Shown here one piece after another: positions 9,501-15,984 of a stretch of DNA of 43,282 bases. Source of the DNA: CAIVAT01 sp038212325 (lineage in GTDB: Bacteria > Bacteroidota > Bacteroidia > Bacteroidales > FEN-979); contig JBBQUQ010000021.1 in assembly GCA_038212325.1 (NCBI GenBank), forward strand, positions 1 to 43,282. Reading direction: 5' to 3'. How positions within the stretch are numbered: the first letter of the stretch is position 1; each line of letters opens with the position of its first letter. The position numbers were made by a program, and so were the translations under genes. Under the pieces are notes generated by a model. The model was not told the origin of the DNA, searched no databases, and was given only the letters and a program-made list of their open reading frames with translations.

Positions 9501-9580
9501 TGATGGCCATGCCGCTGCTGCTGTTTGTCTTTCCCTCCTTTCTCAGGTTGCTTTTCACTGCTAAGATGCAAAGGAGCTGA
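6515..9580 (+). CDS. RND-family efflux pump, inner-membrane subunit (first operon)
   Basis: A 1021-residue proton-driven pump of the AcrB/HAE-1 superfamily. It has the canonical plan: TM1 near residues 12-30, a large periplasmic loop, TM2-6, a second helix pair start near residue 520, a second large loop and TM8-12 at the end. The proton-relay pair Asp399-Asp400 is present in SIGLIIDDAIVVIEQIHR, as in AcrB and unlike the single-Asp pattern of heavy-metal CzcA pumps. Start ATG 6515 gives FTQGFYKKFTKPTIFVLLV, typical of the family. It follows TolC and adaptor genes on the same strand, so the three form a complete tripartite system. The substrate cannot be deduced. Confidence 0.92.
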   Translation: MFTQGFYKKFTKPTIFVLLVILLLGGFVYRKMETLLFPDVVFPKIRVIADNGEQPIDKMLITVTRPLELAIKRVNGIESVRSSTNRGSCTIEAFFDWNTDINVARMQLEARINEIKNMLPSTVSLTIEAMSQNIYPVIGYTLESEKYGQVELRNAAMFFARPRFSEVAGISNVVVRGGKTKEFVIIPDPMKMMQLGLTPQKLTEVLGLTNFVESNGLLSDYRRLYLSVTDSRINTLDDLNNMVISNDRNRIIRLADFAAVEFQEQQEFIRINANGHDAVILDIVKQKGTNLVDFAVKVEEKAVQIQKQLPGGMILKPYYNQSLFVTESINSVLRAIVEGLFLALLVVVLFLRSFRASLNVIIIITVTLALTLVVLHLAGITLNIMSLGAIAASIGLIIDDAIVVIEQIHRVHEENSGKKVSQVVAETIRMLFPAMVGSSLSTIVIFFPFVMMSGVAGSFFRELTTTMEITLVCSFLTTWLGLPALHLALGYKHPKTIKSQAGKSKGIQLNSLVWFFDKPLYAAGFTIVLAGTALFLIPKLNTGFLPVLDEGTIVLDYLTPPGTALDASDEMLCRVDTIILHHPDVATYMRRTGTNMSSSISMASGVIPPNEGDYLIQLKPGLNKTTETVISELRRKINVQEPALTIEFGQRIADLLGDLIGRPEPVEIKIFGDDKSILETLATRTRDLLENIKGVTDINSGIIVEGPAISIMPDEARLAQFHLSAADLQMQLRAYNEGVQVGEVQSGEQMLRMMLRFTSFRQNSLEKITLQPIFSPDGSFRPLKDFARVEISKGTPDITREDLKSNVVVTARLENRDIGSAITEIQQTISHALVKPPGYYIVYGGTWAQQQSSFSELLMILLAATVLVFSVLLFLFRNFLTSLLVIFISVLGIGGSVWALYITGIQLNVGSYTGIIMIVGIIAENAIFTVNQFWSNMKSSAGNVDESIRYAISLRIRPKLMTAIGAILALTPLALGIGVGAQMQQPLAIAVIGGFVMAMPLLLFVFPSFLRLLFTAKMQRS

Positions 9581-9587
9581 AAAACAA

Positions 9588-9595
9588 TACCTTTG
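9588..9595 (+). promoter_or_regulatory. candidate -7 box TACCTTTG
   Basis: TACCTTTG fits the Bacteroidota -7 consensus TAnnTTTG and lies 76 bp before the start of the broken PepSY-like gene, in a gap with an A-rich leader. No clear -33 TTG is seen at the expected distance, so this is only a candidate. Confidence 0.35.
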
Positions 9596-9671
9596 ATCGA
9601 TTACTTTTTATTCCTCAACTAAAAACAGGTCAATCAATTTTTATTAACCGCATCACTAACACAAACACACC

Positions 9672-9932
9672 ATGAAAAAGCTGGTTGTAATGTTATCAGC
9701 CTGCCTGCTGATCGGCCTGGCAGGGTTTACACAGAAATTAGCCGCCGAAAAAGTTCCGGCAGCCGTAAAGCAGTCCTTTAATCAGAAATACCCGGGGGCC
9801 ACCAATGTAAAATATGAGATGGAAGACAACGACTTCGAAATCTCCTTCCGGGCCGAAGCTTCCGTTATGTCAGCCAATTTTGACAAGACAGGTAAATGGC
9901 TGGAGACTGAAAAACGGCAAAGAGGCGTATGA
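9672..9932 (+). pseudogene. secreted PepSY-like protein, broken by internal deletion and lost tail
   Basis: The gene starts well: signal peptide (MKKLVVMLSACLLIGLAG then FTQ) and the first PepSY-like half (VPAAVKQSFNQKYPGATNVK, FEISFRAEASVMSANFDKTG, KWLETE). The frame then ends in RQRGV. In another frame the sequence continues as KNGKEAYEVHY, which matches the second half of the intact paralogue at 3496 (VTYEIEVGKNGKSLDV). About 38 residues between KWLETE and KNGKEAYEV are missing compared with that paralogue, and the join is out of frame. Beyond about 9940 the DNA becomes the antisense of the OmpA fragment on the other strand. So the gene has lost an internal piece and its last codons. It sits after the first efflux operon. 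Confidence 0.7.
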
Positions 9933-9938
9933 AGTTCA

Positions 9939-10286
9939 TTATTCTCCTGCGGGCGACGTATTGGGAGAAACCGGCTGGCTGGCTCCTTTTCCATCTGTTT
10001 CAAGGCGGGCACCTTCTATACCGTATTGTGAAACAAGTGCATTTTTTACGGCCTCAGCCCTCTTTTTCGAAAGGGCCAGGTTCAACGCATCACCGCCATC
10101 GGAATCAGTATGCCCGATGATTTTAACCCTGATTGCAGGATTCTCTTTAAGAATGTTATCCTGTACAAAATCATCAAAGAAAATCACCTGCTCCCCGGGA
10201 ATAAAATCAAATTTACTGGTTGACGAAAAGGCCGGCTCAACCTGGGTTTGTGGTTTTTGTTCCGTTTCATCTTCCTGTGCAAACAC
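9939..10286 (-). pseudogene. OmpA-family outer-membrane protein, truncated at both ends and inside
   Basis: The C-terminal two thirds are an OmpA peptidoglycan-binding domain: NPAIRVKIIGHTDSDGG, NLALSKKRAEAVKNALV and GIEGARLETDGKGASQPVS. Upstream is the short motif KFDFIPGEQVIFFDDFVQDN, which in Bacteroidota OmpA proteins starts a domain of well over 100 residues; here it joins directly to ILKENPAIRV, so that domain is deleted. The signal peptide is also cut: only GSVFAQEDE remains and no ATG exists (GTG at 10284-10286 is the only start). At the other end SPAGE is followed by a stop where relatives continue with an NRRVEF-type end. The frame is the same as that of the TPR gene upstream, separated by its stop and 32 codons of repeat-like DNA. 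Confidence 0.65.
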
Positions 10287-10304
10287 ACTCCCTTTTAACT
10301 CCCT

Positions 10305-10380
10305 GCCCCGAAGGGGCTCAAGCTGAATAACCGCGGGTGAAACACGTAGGAAGGGTGCCCCCGCAGACAGGCCCGTGCAA
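10305..10380. repeat. GC-rich hairpin-containing spacer between the TPR gene and the OmpA remnant
   Basis: This spacer is clearly more GC-rich than other gaps here. It contains a perfect hairpin (GCCCC-GAA-GGGGC, 10305-10317) followed by further GC clusters (ACCGCGGGTGAAACACG, GTGCCCCCGCAGACAGGC). No gene is supported in it. It resembles a dispersed intergenic element rather than coding DNA; only this copy occurs in the window. Confidence 0.4.
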
Positions 10381-10382
10381 CT

Positions 10383-13127
10383 TCATTTTGTTCCCTTGAG
10401 GTTTGCCTTCGCCAACCTGTTCCACTCCGCGGTGTATGAGGCACGGAATGCATCAAACCACGCATCGGCAGGGATATATTTCTCCACATTTTCAGGCAGG
10501 TCACCCTGTGGCCGGTCAAGGTAATCTTTCTGTGCCAATTTACTGCCAAGCTCTTTCTGCACCAAGGCAGCATTAAGTGGCGGCAATCCCTGTTCATGAG
10601 CAAGTTGCAACAACCTGAGCGCCGCTGCATCATTTGACTTTCCAAGGTAAAAAGCCATTGCTTTCCCGGTCAGGTAAGGATTTTCGCGGTCGCGGAAAAA
10701 TTCATAGCTGCCAACCATTTGGATGCCAAACCGGTTAAGTTGTTGTGTGTGAAATACCTCTTGATTGTCCACCAACCCCTGCACCGCCTCATCATAATTC
10801 CCGGCAGCCACGAGCGAATTCACCCGTAACTGTTCCTTTTGGTAACTGGCCGGAGGGTTGTATTTTTCAATGGAATCAACCACCGGTTTTTCATCGATCC
10901 CGCACGGGGGCATGAAGCGCACAAGGGCCAGGGCCTCCTTGAGGTAAGCCAGCGCGTTGATGTAACTCCGCAGCGCAACGCTCCTGTCGACCCTGATCAG
11001 CCTGAGGTCAACCGAATCCTGCTGGTTCCTGCACTGCTGCTCAAGGATCTTCAACTTGTAATGGTCGATGGCAGATATAAGATCAGGCTCGTTCAACAGT
11101 CCAAAATCATACCCGGTTGCTTCAGTTCTTTGCAGCGAGGCCTGGGCCGAATCAAACTGGTTGTCCCATATTTTCTTTTGCGATGCGCTTAATTGCACAA
11201 TCAGGTAGTACTTCACTGCCTGGCGGTAGGTTGAATCAAATTCGCGGCTGCCATCGAACCTGTATGTGGCGGCGAGTAATTTTGCCTCCTTCAGCCGGTT
11301 TACCGCCAGGGTATACTGCCGCTTTTCGAGGGCAATTGCGCCTTCCCTGAAAATCTGCTGCCATTTGATGCGTGCCATTACAGGAGCAAGCGAGTCGAGG
11401 GCAGCGTTCGCCGGCTTGGCCTCTCCCCCATCCTGCCTGAGTGCAATGGCCTTTTCGTAATAGTAGAGTGCAGTATCAGCGTCTTTGCGCTTCAGTGCAT
11501 CCTCGCTCAGCGTGGCGGAAATATTGCCCAGCCCGGTCATCGCCATTGATTTCTTTTCATTCAGCCGGGTGCTCACCAGGGCCAGGTCGCGTGGGGAATA
11601 GTCTTTCTCAAACTGCTGGTAGCACTCAAGCGCCTCAGCATATTTTTCCCGGCTGAGCAGGTCATCGCAATCGGCATTTCTGAGGAAGAAAAGTTCGCTG
11701 AAAACAGCACGGTAAACTGAATCAGACCTGATAAATTTCGCATGAGTCACCGCATATTGATCGGCCTTTGCCAGGTACGTGTCGGCCATGCCGTACTTAT
11801 GGCTGTTTATACAGGTTGAAGCGATGCCAATGTATGAATTGCAGATGCCCTCCGCTGCCTGCGACTGAAGCAGCTCATCTGTCTCAACGCCCTTCATCAC
11901 CGGGATGCCGGCAACAAAGCGGCATCCGTTCTCCATCACGGAAAACGCCTCCGCATACTGGCGTTGATTTATCAGCTGCTGTGCTGTGGTGCGGTATGAT
12001 GCATAGATCCGTTTCGATACAAAATGCGCAAGGGTATCCTGGGCGGCCGACGGAAACATTTTTGTCAGTATGGGCCCTGCCAGATTTTCGCCGGGCGGGA
12101 AAGCGCTTTCATCAAAAAAGTGATCGAGGCAATCGCCGTATATCCGGCCCTGCTGCTGGTCCATAAGGTACGAGCGGCGAACATAGGAAAGCACCCGCGA
12201 GGTAACATACTCCGCAACCCGGTCAACATTCCCATCCCATGGAATCACGCCGGTTTTGTGCATCTCATCCACCAGATTGTAAACAAGGCTTCGCGAAAGC
12301 CTGAACATCTGCCGGTATTTTACCATCAGCCCCCGGGAATCGTAACCATTTCGCAGCAGCTGCCCCGGGAAATCACGGGATTCGATGCGGGCAAGCACCC
12401 TGCTCAGCTCCTGAGCCTTCAGACAATTGTATGGCAGCAGTTCAGGCTGGTCATGGCGCAGGTTACCGGTAAAATCCAGGAGGGAGTCGAGCAGCAAAAC
12501 TGAGGCATAATAGTCGTGGATGAGTTCGATCCGATCAAGAAATTTGCGCAGGGCAAGGGAATCGTAAAACAAGTCAACCTCCCGTACGATCAACGTGTCG
12601 ACCATCGGGTTAAAGGAGGCTACGGGAATGCTGCAAATAAGACTGTCGGCGGGCTGCAGAGGTTTTCCGGCAAGCAATTCCTCCACGTACCCGGAGGTGT
12701 CTGCACGATTTGCCCACCTGAGTTTCATGCTGATGCGCGAGGGGAAGAGAAACCCGGTGATCGGAAAATGGCGGTAGACGGTGTCGCCGGTAACTGCTGG
12801 CCGGGCCATCGAAATGAACAGCCTGCTGGTGTCGCCATCCCGGGTAATGGCAAATCCCAGGTCGCACGAAATACGAATCTGCACCAACCATGGTTCACGC
12901 AACACATCCTTGGCCATTTCACGCAGAACCGAATTCCCGAAAACGTATATTTCAGCACCGTTTGTGCGGTAAGGTATCCTGTATTCAACATGCTGGCCGG
13001 TGTATGAAACGGTTTGCTGAGCATAAATAAATCCGGGCAGACAAACAAGTAAAATCAGAATGAGTGCCTTTAAATTCAATTTTTTATCTACGACTGTATA
13101 AATTATCATTTGAAGTACGATCATCAT
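10383..13127 (-). CDS. large secreted TPR-repeat protein
   Basis: A protein of up to 914 residues. The signal peptide is LNLKALILILLVCLPGFIYA followed by QQTVSYTG. A beta-rich N-terminal part (about residues 38-200) is followed by long helical repeats of TPR type, for example ALECYQQFEKDYSPRDLALV and DADTALYYYEKAIALRQDGG, running to the C-terminus. Start is uncertain: ATG 13127, ATG 13109 and TTG 13079 are in frame; the last gives the cleanest signal peptide, and the DNA upstream of it looks like intergenic repeats. It is probably periplasmic. The OmpA-domain remnant follows in the same frame just after its stop; the original pair may have been a secreted TPR protein with its OmpA-type partner (inference). 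Its function is unknown. Confidence 0.75.
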   Translation of the reverse strand: MMIVLQMIIYTVVDKKLNLKALILILLVCLPGFIYAQQTVSYTGQHVEYRIPYRTNGAEIYVFGNSVLREMAKDVLREPWLVQIRISCDLGFAITRDGDTSRLFISMARPAVTGDTVYRHFPITGFLFPSRISMKLRWANRADTSGYVEELLAGKPLQPADSLICSIPVASFNPMVDTLIVREVDLFYDSLALRKFLDRIELIHDYYASVLLLDSLLDFTGNLRHDQPELLPYNCLKAQELSRVLARIESRDFPGQLLRNGYDSRGLMVKYRQMFRLSRSLVYNLVDEMHKTGVIPWDGNVDRVAEYVTSRVLSYVRRSYLMDQQQGRIYGDCLDHFFDESAFPPGENLAGPILTKMFPSAAQDTLAHFVSKRIYASYRTTAQQLINQRQYAEAFSVMENGCRFVAGIPVMKGVETDELLQSQAAEGICNSYIGIASTCINSHKYGMADTYLAKADQYAVTHAKFIRSDSVYRAVFSELFFLRNADCDDLLSREKYAEALECYQQFEKDYSPRDLALVSTRLNEKKSMAMTGLGNISATLSEDALKRKDADTALYYYEKAIALRQDGGEAKPANAALDSLAPVMARIKWQQIFREGAIALEKRQYTLAVNRLKEAKLLAATYRFDGSREFDSTYRQAVKYYLIVQLSASQKKIWDNQFDSAQASLQRTEATGYDFGLLNEPDLISAIDHYKLKILEQQCRNQQDSVDLRLIRVDRSVALRSYINALAYLKEALALVRFMPPCGIDEKPVVDSIEKYNPPASYQKEQLRVNSLVAAGNYDEAVQGLVDNQEVFHTQQLNRFGIQMVGSYEFFRDRENPYLTGKAMAFYLGKSNDAAALRLLQLAHEQGLPPLNAALVQKELGSKLAQKDYLDRPQGDLPENVEKYIPADAWFDAFRASYTAEWNRLAKANLKGTK

Positions 13128-13160
13128 TTACGATTGAACAAGATTTACAATTTACGAGTG
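13127..13160. repeat. short ATTTACGA-type repeat
   Basis: Imperfect repeats of ATTTACGA/TTTACAA around TGAACAAGA. The stretch resembles 24425-24460 (TTTACGA-TGAACAAGA in both) and the reverse complement of the TCGTAAT repeats at 17216. It belongs to a family of short intergenic repeats in this genome. Confidence 0.45.
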
Positions 13161-13178
13161 CATTTCCGGAGGCGCCCG

Positions 13179-14873
13179 CTACTCGTCAGAACATCCGTTC
13201 ACAAGGTCGTCAATGGATATTTTCCTGCTGATATGCCCCATCAGGTGCTCCACTTCTTTGGCGCGAAGCATGTCGCGCACCCCGGCATGGGCTTCGGCGA
13301 TTTTAAAGGATATGCCTTTTTCTTGCAGGTCAAGGTAAAGCTTCCTGATAAGCCTTGCCCCGGCAATATCGACATACGGAGATGTGCTGAAATCCCAGAT
13401 CACGCATTTAAGCGATTTTTCCGATTCAAGGATTTCAGCCCATACTTTGTTACGGATATTCTCAACATTGAAGTACAAAACAGAGGCTTCGACCCTGAAC
13501 AGCAGCAGCCCGGGGAGAAGTTCATTGTCGGGGTGGCGGCTTGCATCGGTATAACGCCTGGTGCCGGGGATGCGTCCGAGCCAGGCAACATGGGGATTCG
13601 ACACAGCTCTCAGCATCAGCACGAGGGATGCGACAGCAGCCAGGACAACCCCGTTGAGTATCCCGAATACGATCACTCCTGCCAGGGAGATCATCGCAAC
13701 CGTAAACTCCGTGCGGCTTACTTGCCACAGTCGTTTCAGCCCTTTCACATCAACCAGTCCGCTTACGGCAACGAGCACGATGGCGGCAAGCATCACCAGC
13801 GGCAAATTCTTCAGGGTGCCGGTCAGAAAAAGCAGGCATAGTGCAATTGTTCCGGAAGCAAACACCAGCGACAACGGGGTTTTAGCACCTGCCTTGGTGT
13901 TAACCGCAGATTGCGACAGGCCGCCGGTTACCGGGTAGCCATGCGTGAGAGCGGTCGCGGCATTGGCGGCAGAAAGGGCCAGCAGTTCCTGGCGGGAATC
14001 AATCTCATAGCCTCCCTGGTTTGCCAGGGTTTTAGCGGCCGATACACTTTCGATGTAGGCCAGCAAAAAGCAGGCAAAGGCCAGTGGAATCACTCCATCA
14101 ACATCCCTGATCCGCAGCGAGGGCACCCGTAATTCAGGCAAGCCAGGCGGAATATATCCTGCAACTGAAAAGCCTGAATTGATAAGCGAAGTCGTTGAAA
14201 TTAACACAATCGAAGCAATCACCAGCAGGATGGCTACCGGCCGCCCCGGGAGGAATTTTTCGACGGCAATTAACAGGATGATCGCAGAAAAGCCAAACAT
14301 CAAAACTGCCGGGTTGGTTTCGGGCAACTGGCTGATCAGGATGCCCAACCGTTCAAAAAAGCCGCTACCACCTCCCGGAAGACCGAATAATTTTGGCAAT
14401 TGCGTTAATGCAATGGCAAGGGCAGCGCCTGCTTTGAACCCTGTCAGCACCGATTCGCTGATGAAGTTAACAATGCTGTTCAGGCGCAGAAAATATGCGA
14501 ACAGGCTCATAGCAGCCATTACCAGGGCCGTGAGTGAGGCAATTTCGGCCCAGCGCTGCACATCGCCGTTGGCCATGGTTGCTATGGTTGTTCCTATCAG
14601 GAGTGAGATGGCGGAGGTGGGTCCGACAGCCAGTTGCTTTCCGGTACCAAAAATGGCATAGAACAATCCGCCGATCAGGTAACCGTATATGCCATAGTGC
14701 ACAGGCAATCCGGCCAGTGACGCATATGCCATGGATACGGGAATTGCATAGGCTGCCAGTGTTATTCCTGAAACTGCATCGCGCCTCAGATATTCAAGGG
14801 AATAACCTTTAATCCATTGCAGTGGCGGGAAAACATTTGAAAGATTAATGTTCATTTGCAATTTGCTGAGCAT
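13179..14873 (-). CDS. SulP-family anion transporter with STAS domain
   Basis: A 564-residue inner-membrane transporter of the SLC26/SulP family, which moves sulfate, bicarbonate or other anions. The membrane domain (residues about 20-425) shows family marks: RDAVSGITLAAYAIPVSMAY, LPVHYGIYGYLIGGLFYAIF with GTGKQLAVGPTSAISLL, and GYPVTGGLSQSAVNTKAGAK. A STAS domain follows (about 445-560), with FRVEASVLYFNVENI and WDFSTSPYVDIAGARLI. ATG 14873 and ATG 14855 are both in frame; the second is a plausible real start because the first overlaps the end of the antiporter remnant. It lies just downstream of that remnant on the same strand, so the two may once have formed a sodium/proton-linked pair, as seen for bicarbonate uptake (inference). 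Confidence 0.92.
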   Translation of the reverse strand: MLSKLQMNINLSNVFPPLQWIKGYSLEYLRRDAVSGITLAAYAIPVSMAYASLAGLPVHYGIYGYLIGGLFYAIFGTGKQLAVGPTSAISLLIGTTIATMANGDVQRWAEIASLTALVMAAMSLFAYFLRLNSIVNFISESVLTGFKAGAALAIALTQLPKLFGLPGGGSGFFERLGILISQLPETNPAVLMFGFSAIILLIAVEKFLPGRPVAILLVIASIVLISTTSLINSGFSVAGYIPPGLPELRVPSLRIRDVDGVIPLAFACFLLAYIESVSAAKTLANQGGYEIDSRQELLALSAANAATALTHGYPVTGGLSQSAVNTKAGAKTPLSLVFASGTIALCLLFLTGTLKNLPLVMLAAIVLVAVSGLVDVKGLKRLWQVSRTEFTVAMISLAGVIVFGILNGVVLAAVASLVLMLRAVSNPHVAWLGRIPGTRRYTDASRHPDNELLPGLLLFRVEASVLYFNVENIRNKVWAEILESEKSLKCVIWDFSTSPYVDIAGARLIRKLYLDLQEKGISFKIAEAHAGVRDMLRAKEVEHLMGHISRKISIDDLVNGCSDE

Positions 14874-15039
14874 TCATGCCCTCTTTCGGATAGTCAAACG
14901 TAAAAAAGCCAGCCACAATTATTCCCACCAGAACAGATACCATGGGAGCAATTACGATGGATTTTTCAGCAATTTTCGAAAAAAACCTATAAACGAATAA
15001 CAACATTGCTATGAAGACGAAAACCGGATGATCTGTCAT
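14845..15039 (-). pseudogene. N-terminal stub of a cation/proton antiporter
   Basis: A 64-residue frame whose first 45 residues look like the start of CPA1-type Na+ or K+/H+ antiporters: PVFVFIAMLLFVYRFFSKIA, EKSIVIAPMVSVLVGIIVAG. Such proteins are about 400 residues or longer; here the first membrane region passes into FTFDYPKEGMNAQQIANEH and a stop. Most of the gene is therefore missing, consistent with an internal deletion, though I cannot tell whether the last 19 residues are the original C-terminus. Its 3' end overlaps the start of the SulP gene. A -7-like box and a conserved 62-bp element still stand upstream. Confidence 0.5.
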
Positions 15040-15059
15040 TAGAGGTTGGTTTAAAAATT

Positions 15060-15067
15060 CAAATTTA
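15060..15067 (-). promoter_or_regulatory. candidate -7 box TAAATTTG
   Basis: On the minus strand TAAATTTG fits TAnnTTTG and lies 20 bp before the antiporter stub start. No matching -33 element is obvious. If real it could now drive the SulP gene. Confidence 0.3.
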
Positions 15068-15136
15068 GCAAATAACTGTCAATTGCTTTTTAAATACTTT
15101 CAGAACAATTATTGACTATTTATACATTAAACGGAA

Positions 15137-15198
15137 TAAATATTGATCGTTAGCACTACACGGTAAAATGTATCTGTTTATCCCGTTTCGAGTATAAA
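15137..15198 (-). promoter_or_regulatory. 62-bp conserved upstream element, copy 1
   Basis: Read on the minus strand (towards the antiporter stub) this 62-bp stretch matches 24367-24428 on the plus strand without gaps; I count 55 of 62 identical. Fully conserved blocks include TTTATACTC, CGGGATAAA, TACATTTTACCGTGT and TAACGATCAATATTTA. It ends 97 bp before the start codon, against 95 bp for copy 2. Equal orientation and distance favour a regulatory role over a random repeat. Confidence 0.6.
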
Positions 15199-15212
15199 CC
15201 ACCTTAAATGAT

Positions 15213-15598
15213 GGGGCTAAAGCCCCTGATGAATGTGTCCCTGTAACCCTTGGCTAAAGCCAAGGGCAATGAATCAGAGGCAATTTGAATTATCCCAGGC
15301 TAAAACTATATTGTCCCTGGCTTTATTAGAACTGCCCTGGCTTCAGGTGCATTGCCCCTTGGCTTCTGATGTATTGCCCCTGGCTTGTGATGTATTGCCC
15401 CTGGCTTTATTTGAACTGCCCTGGCTTCAGGTGCATTCCCCCTTGGCTTCTGATGTATTGCCCCTGGCTTGTGATGTATTGCCCCTGGCTTTATTTGAAC
15501 TGCCCTGGCTTCAGGTGCATTCCCCTTTGGCTTCTGATGTATTGCCCCTGGCTTTAGCCAGGGGTCACAAGGGCTGTTTCACCGCGGGCTTTAGCCCC
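15213..15598. repeat. palindrome-bounded array with 84-bp higher-order repeats
   Basis: The outer borders are GGGGCTAAAGCCCC (15213-15226) and GGGCTTTAGCCC (15586-15597); the inner borders are the 20-bp palindromes at 15247-15266 and 15545-15564, both built on GGCTAAAGCC. Between them lie nearly three copies of an 84-bp unit (ACTGCC at 15331, 15415 and 15499), each made of four degenerate units of 20-22 bp that start with TGGCTT and end in CCCC. A 128-codon frame through it is a by-product of the 84-bp period. It looks like a REP/BIME-type element expanded by unequal crossing-over. Confidence 0.8.
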
Positions 15599-15743
15599 AT
15601 AACATCAGAGTTTGTCTAGTTGTTCTATCTTCAACAATTGATTCACATTTATTGAAAATTCTTAACCGTTTCGAAATTTCTTCCTTACATTTGACCATCA
15701 ATTGTGCGACATGAAACGGATAGCGTTCCCATCGGAAGCCCTG

Positions 15744-15867
15744 TGGAATTCACTCCTGCTGGGGTCCCTTAAAGCCTTGCACACGCTCTTTTGCAACCTT
15801 CATTACCGTCTCAGGGCAGTTCTATATCGCGATCATTGTGGCCCTTCGGAGGGAGGGCTTGCGATCG
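15744..15867 (+). pseudogene. remnant of a two-TM ion channel C-terminus
   Basis: One frame reads RSFATFITVSGQFYIAIIVA followed by LRREGL, which resembles the last membrane helix of two-TM potassium-channel-type proteins, where the selectivity filter is followed by a segment of the type RSLxxxxxxxGQFYLAILVA. The codons before it (IHSCWGPLKPCT) look like a damaged version of the post-filter segment. No start codon, filter or first helix remains. The match is from memory of the family and is short, so it is tentative. Nothing else coding is visible between 15600 and 15984. Confidence 0.35.
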
Positions 15868-15933
15868 GTTAGCAAGTTAATACAGGGTAGCGTTTTTTTT
15901 AACATGGCCAATACTACCTATCCTGGTTATTTC

Positions 15934-15941
15934 TAATTTTG
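15934..15941 (+). promoter_or_regulatory. candidate -7 box TAATTTTG of the second efflux operon
   Basis: TAATTTTG fits TAnnTTTG and lies 43 bp before the adaptor start at 15985, followed by an A-rich leader. The -33 region is weak. Confidence 0.4.
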
Positions 15942-15984
15942 AAAAAAATCCTCAAAACAATTAACAATAAAAAGGACATTCCCC

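Noticed and set aside
15331..15545. CRISPR array
   Set aside because: The 84-bp units are themselves repeated without unique spacers, and no cas genes are present.
15233..15619. A 128-codon plus-strand frame and a second overlapping one
   Set aside because: They run through the 84-bp array; the residues simply repeat with the DNA period and there is no ribosome site or family match.
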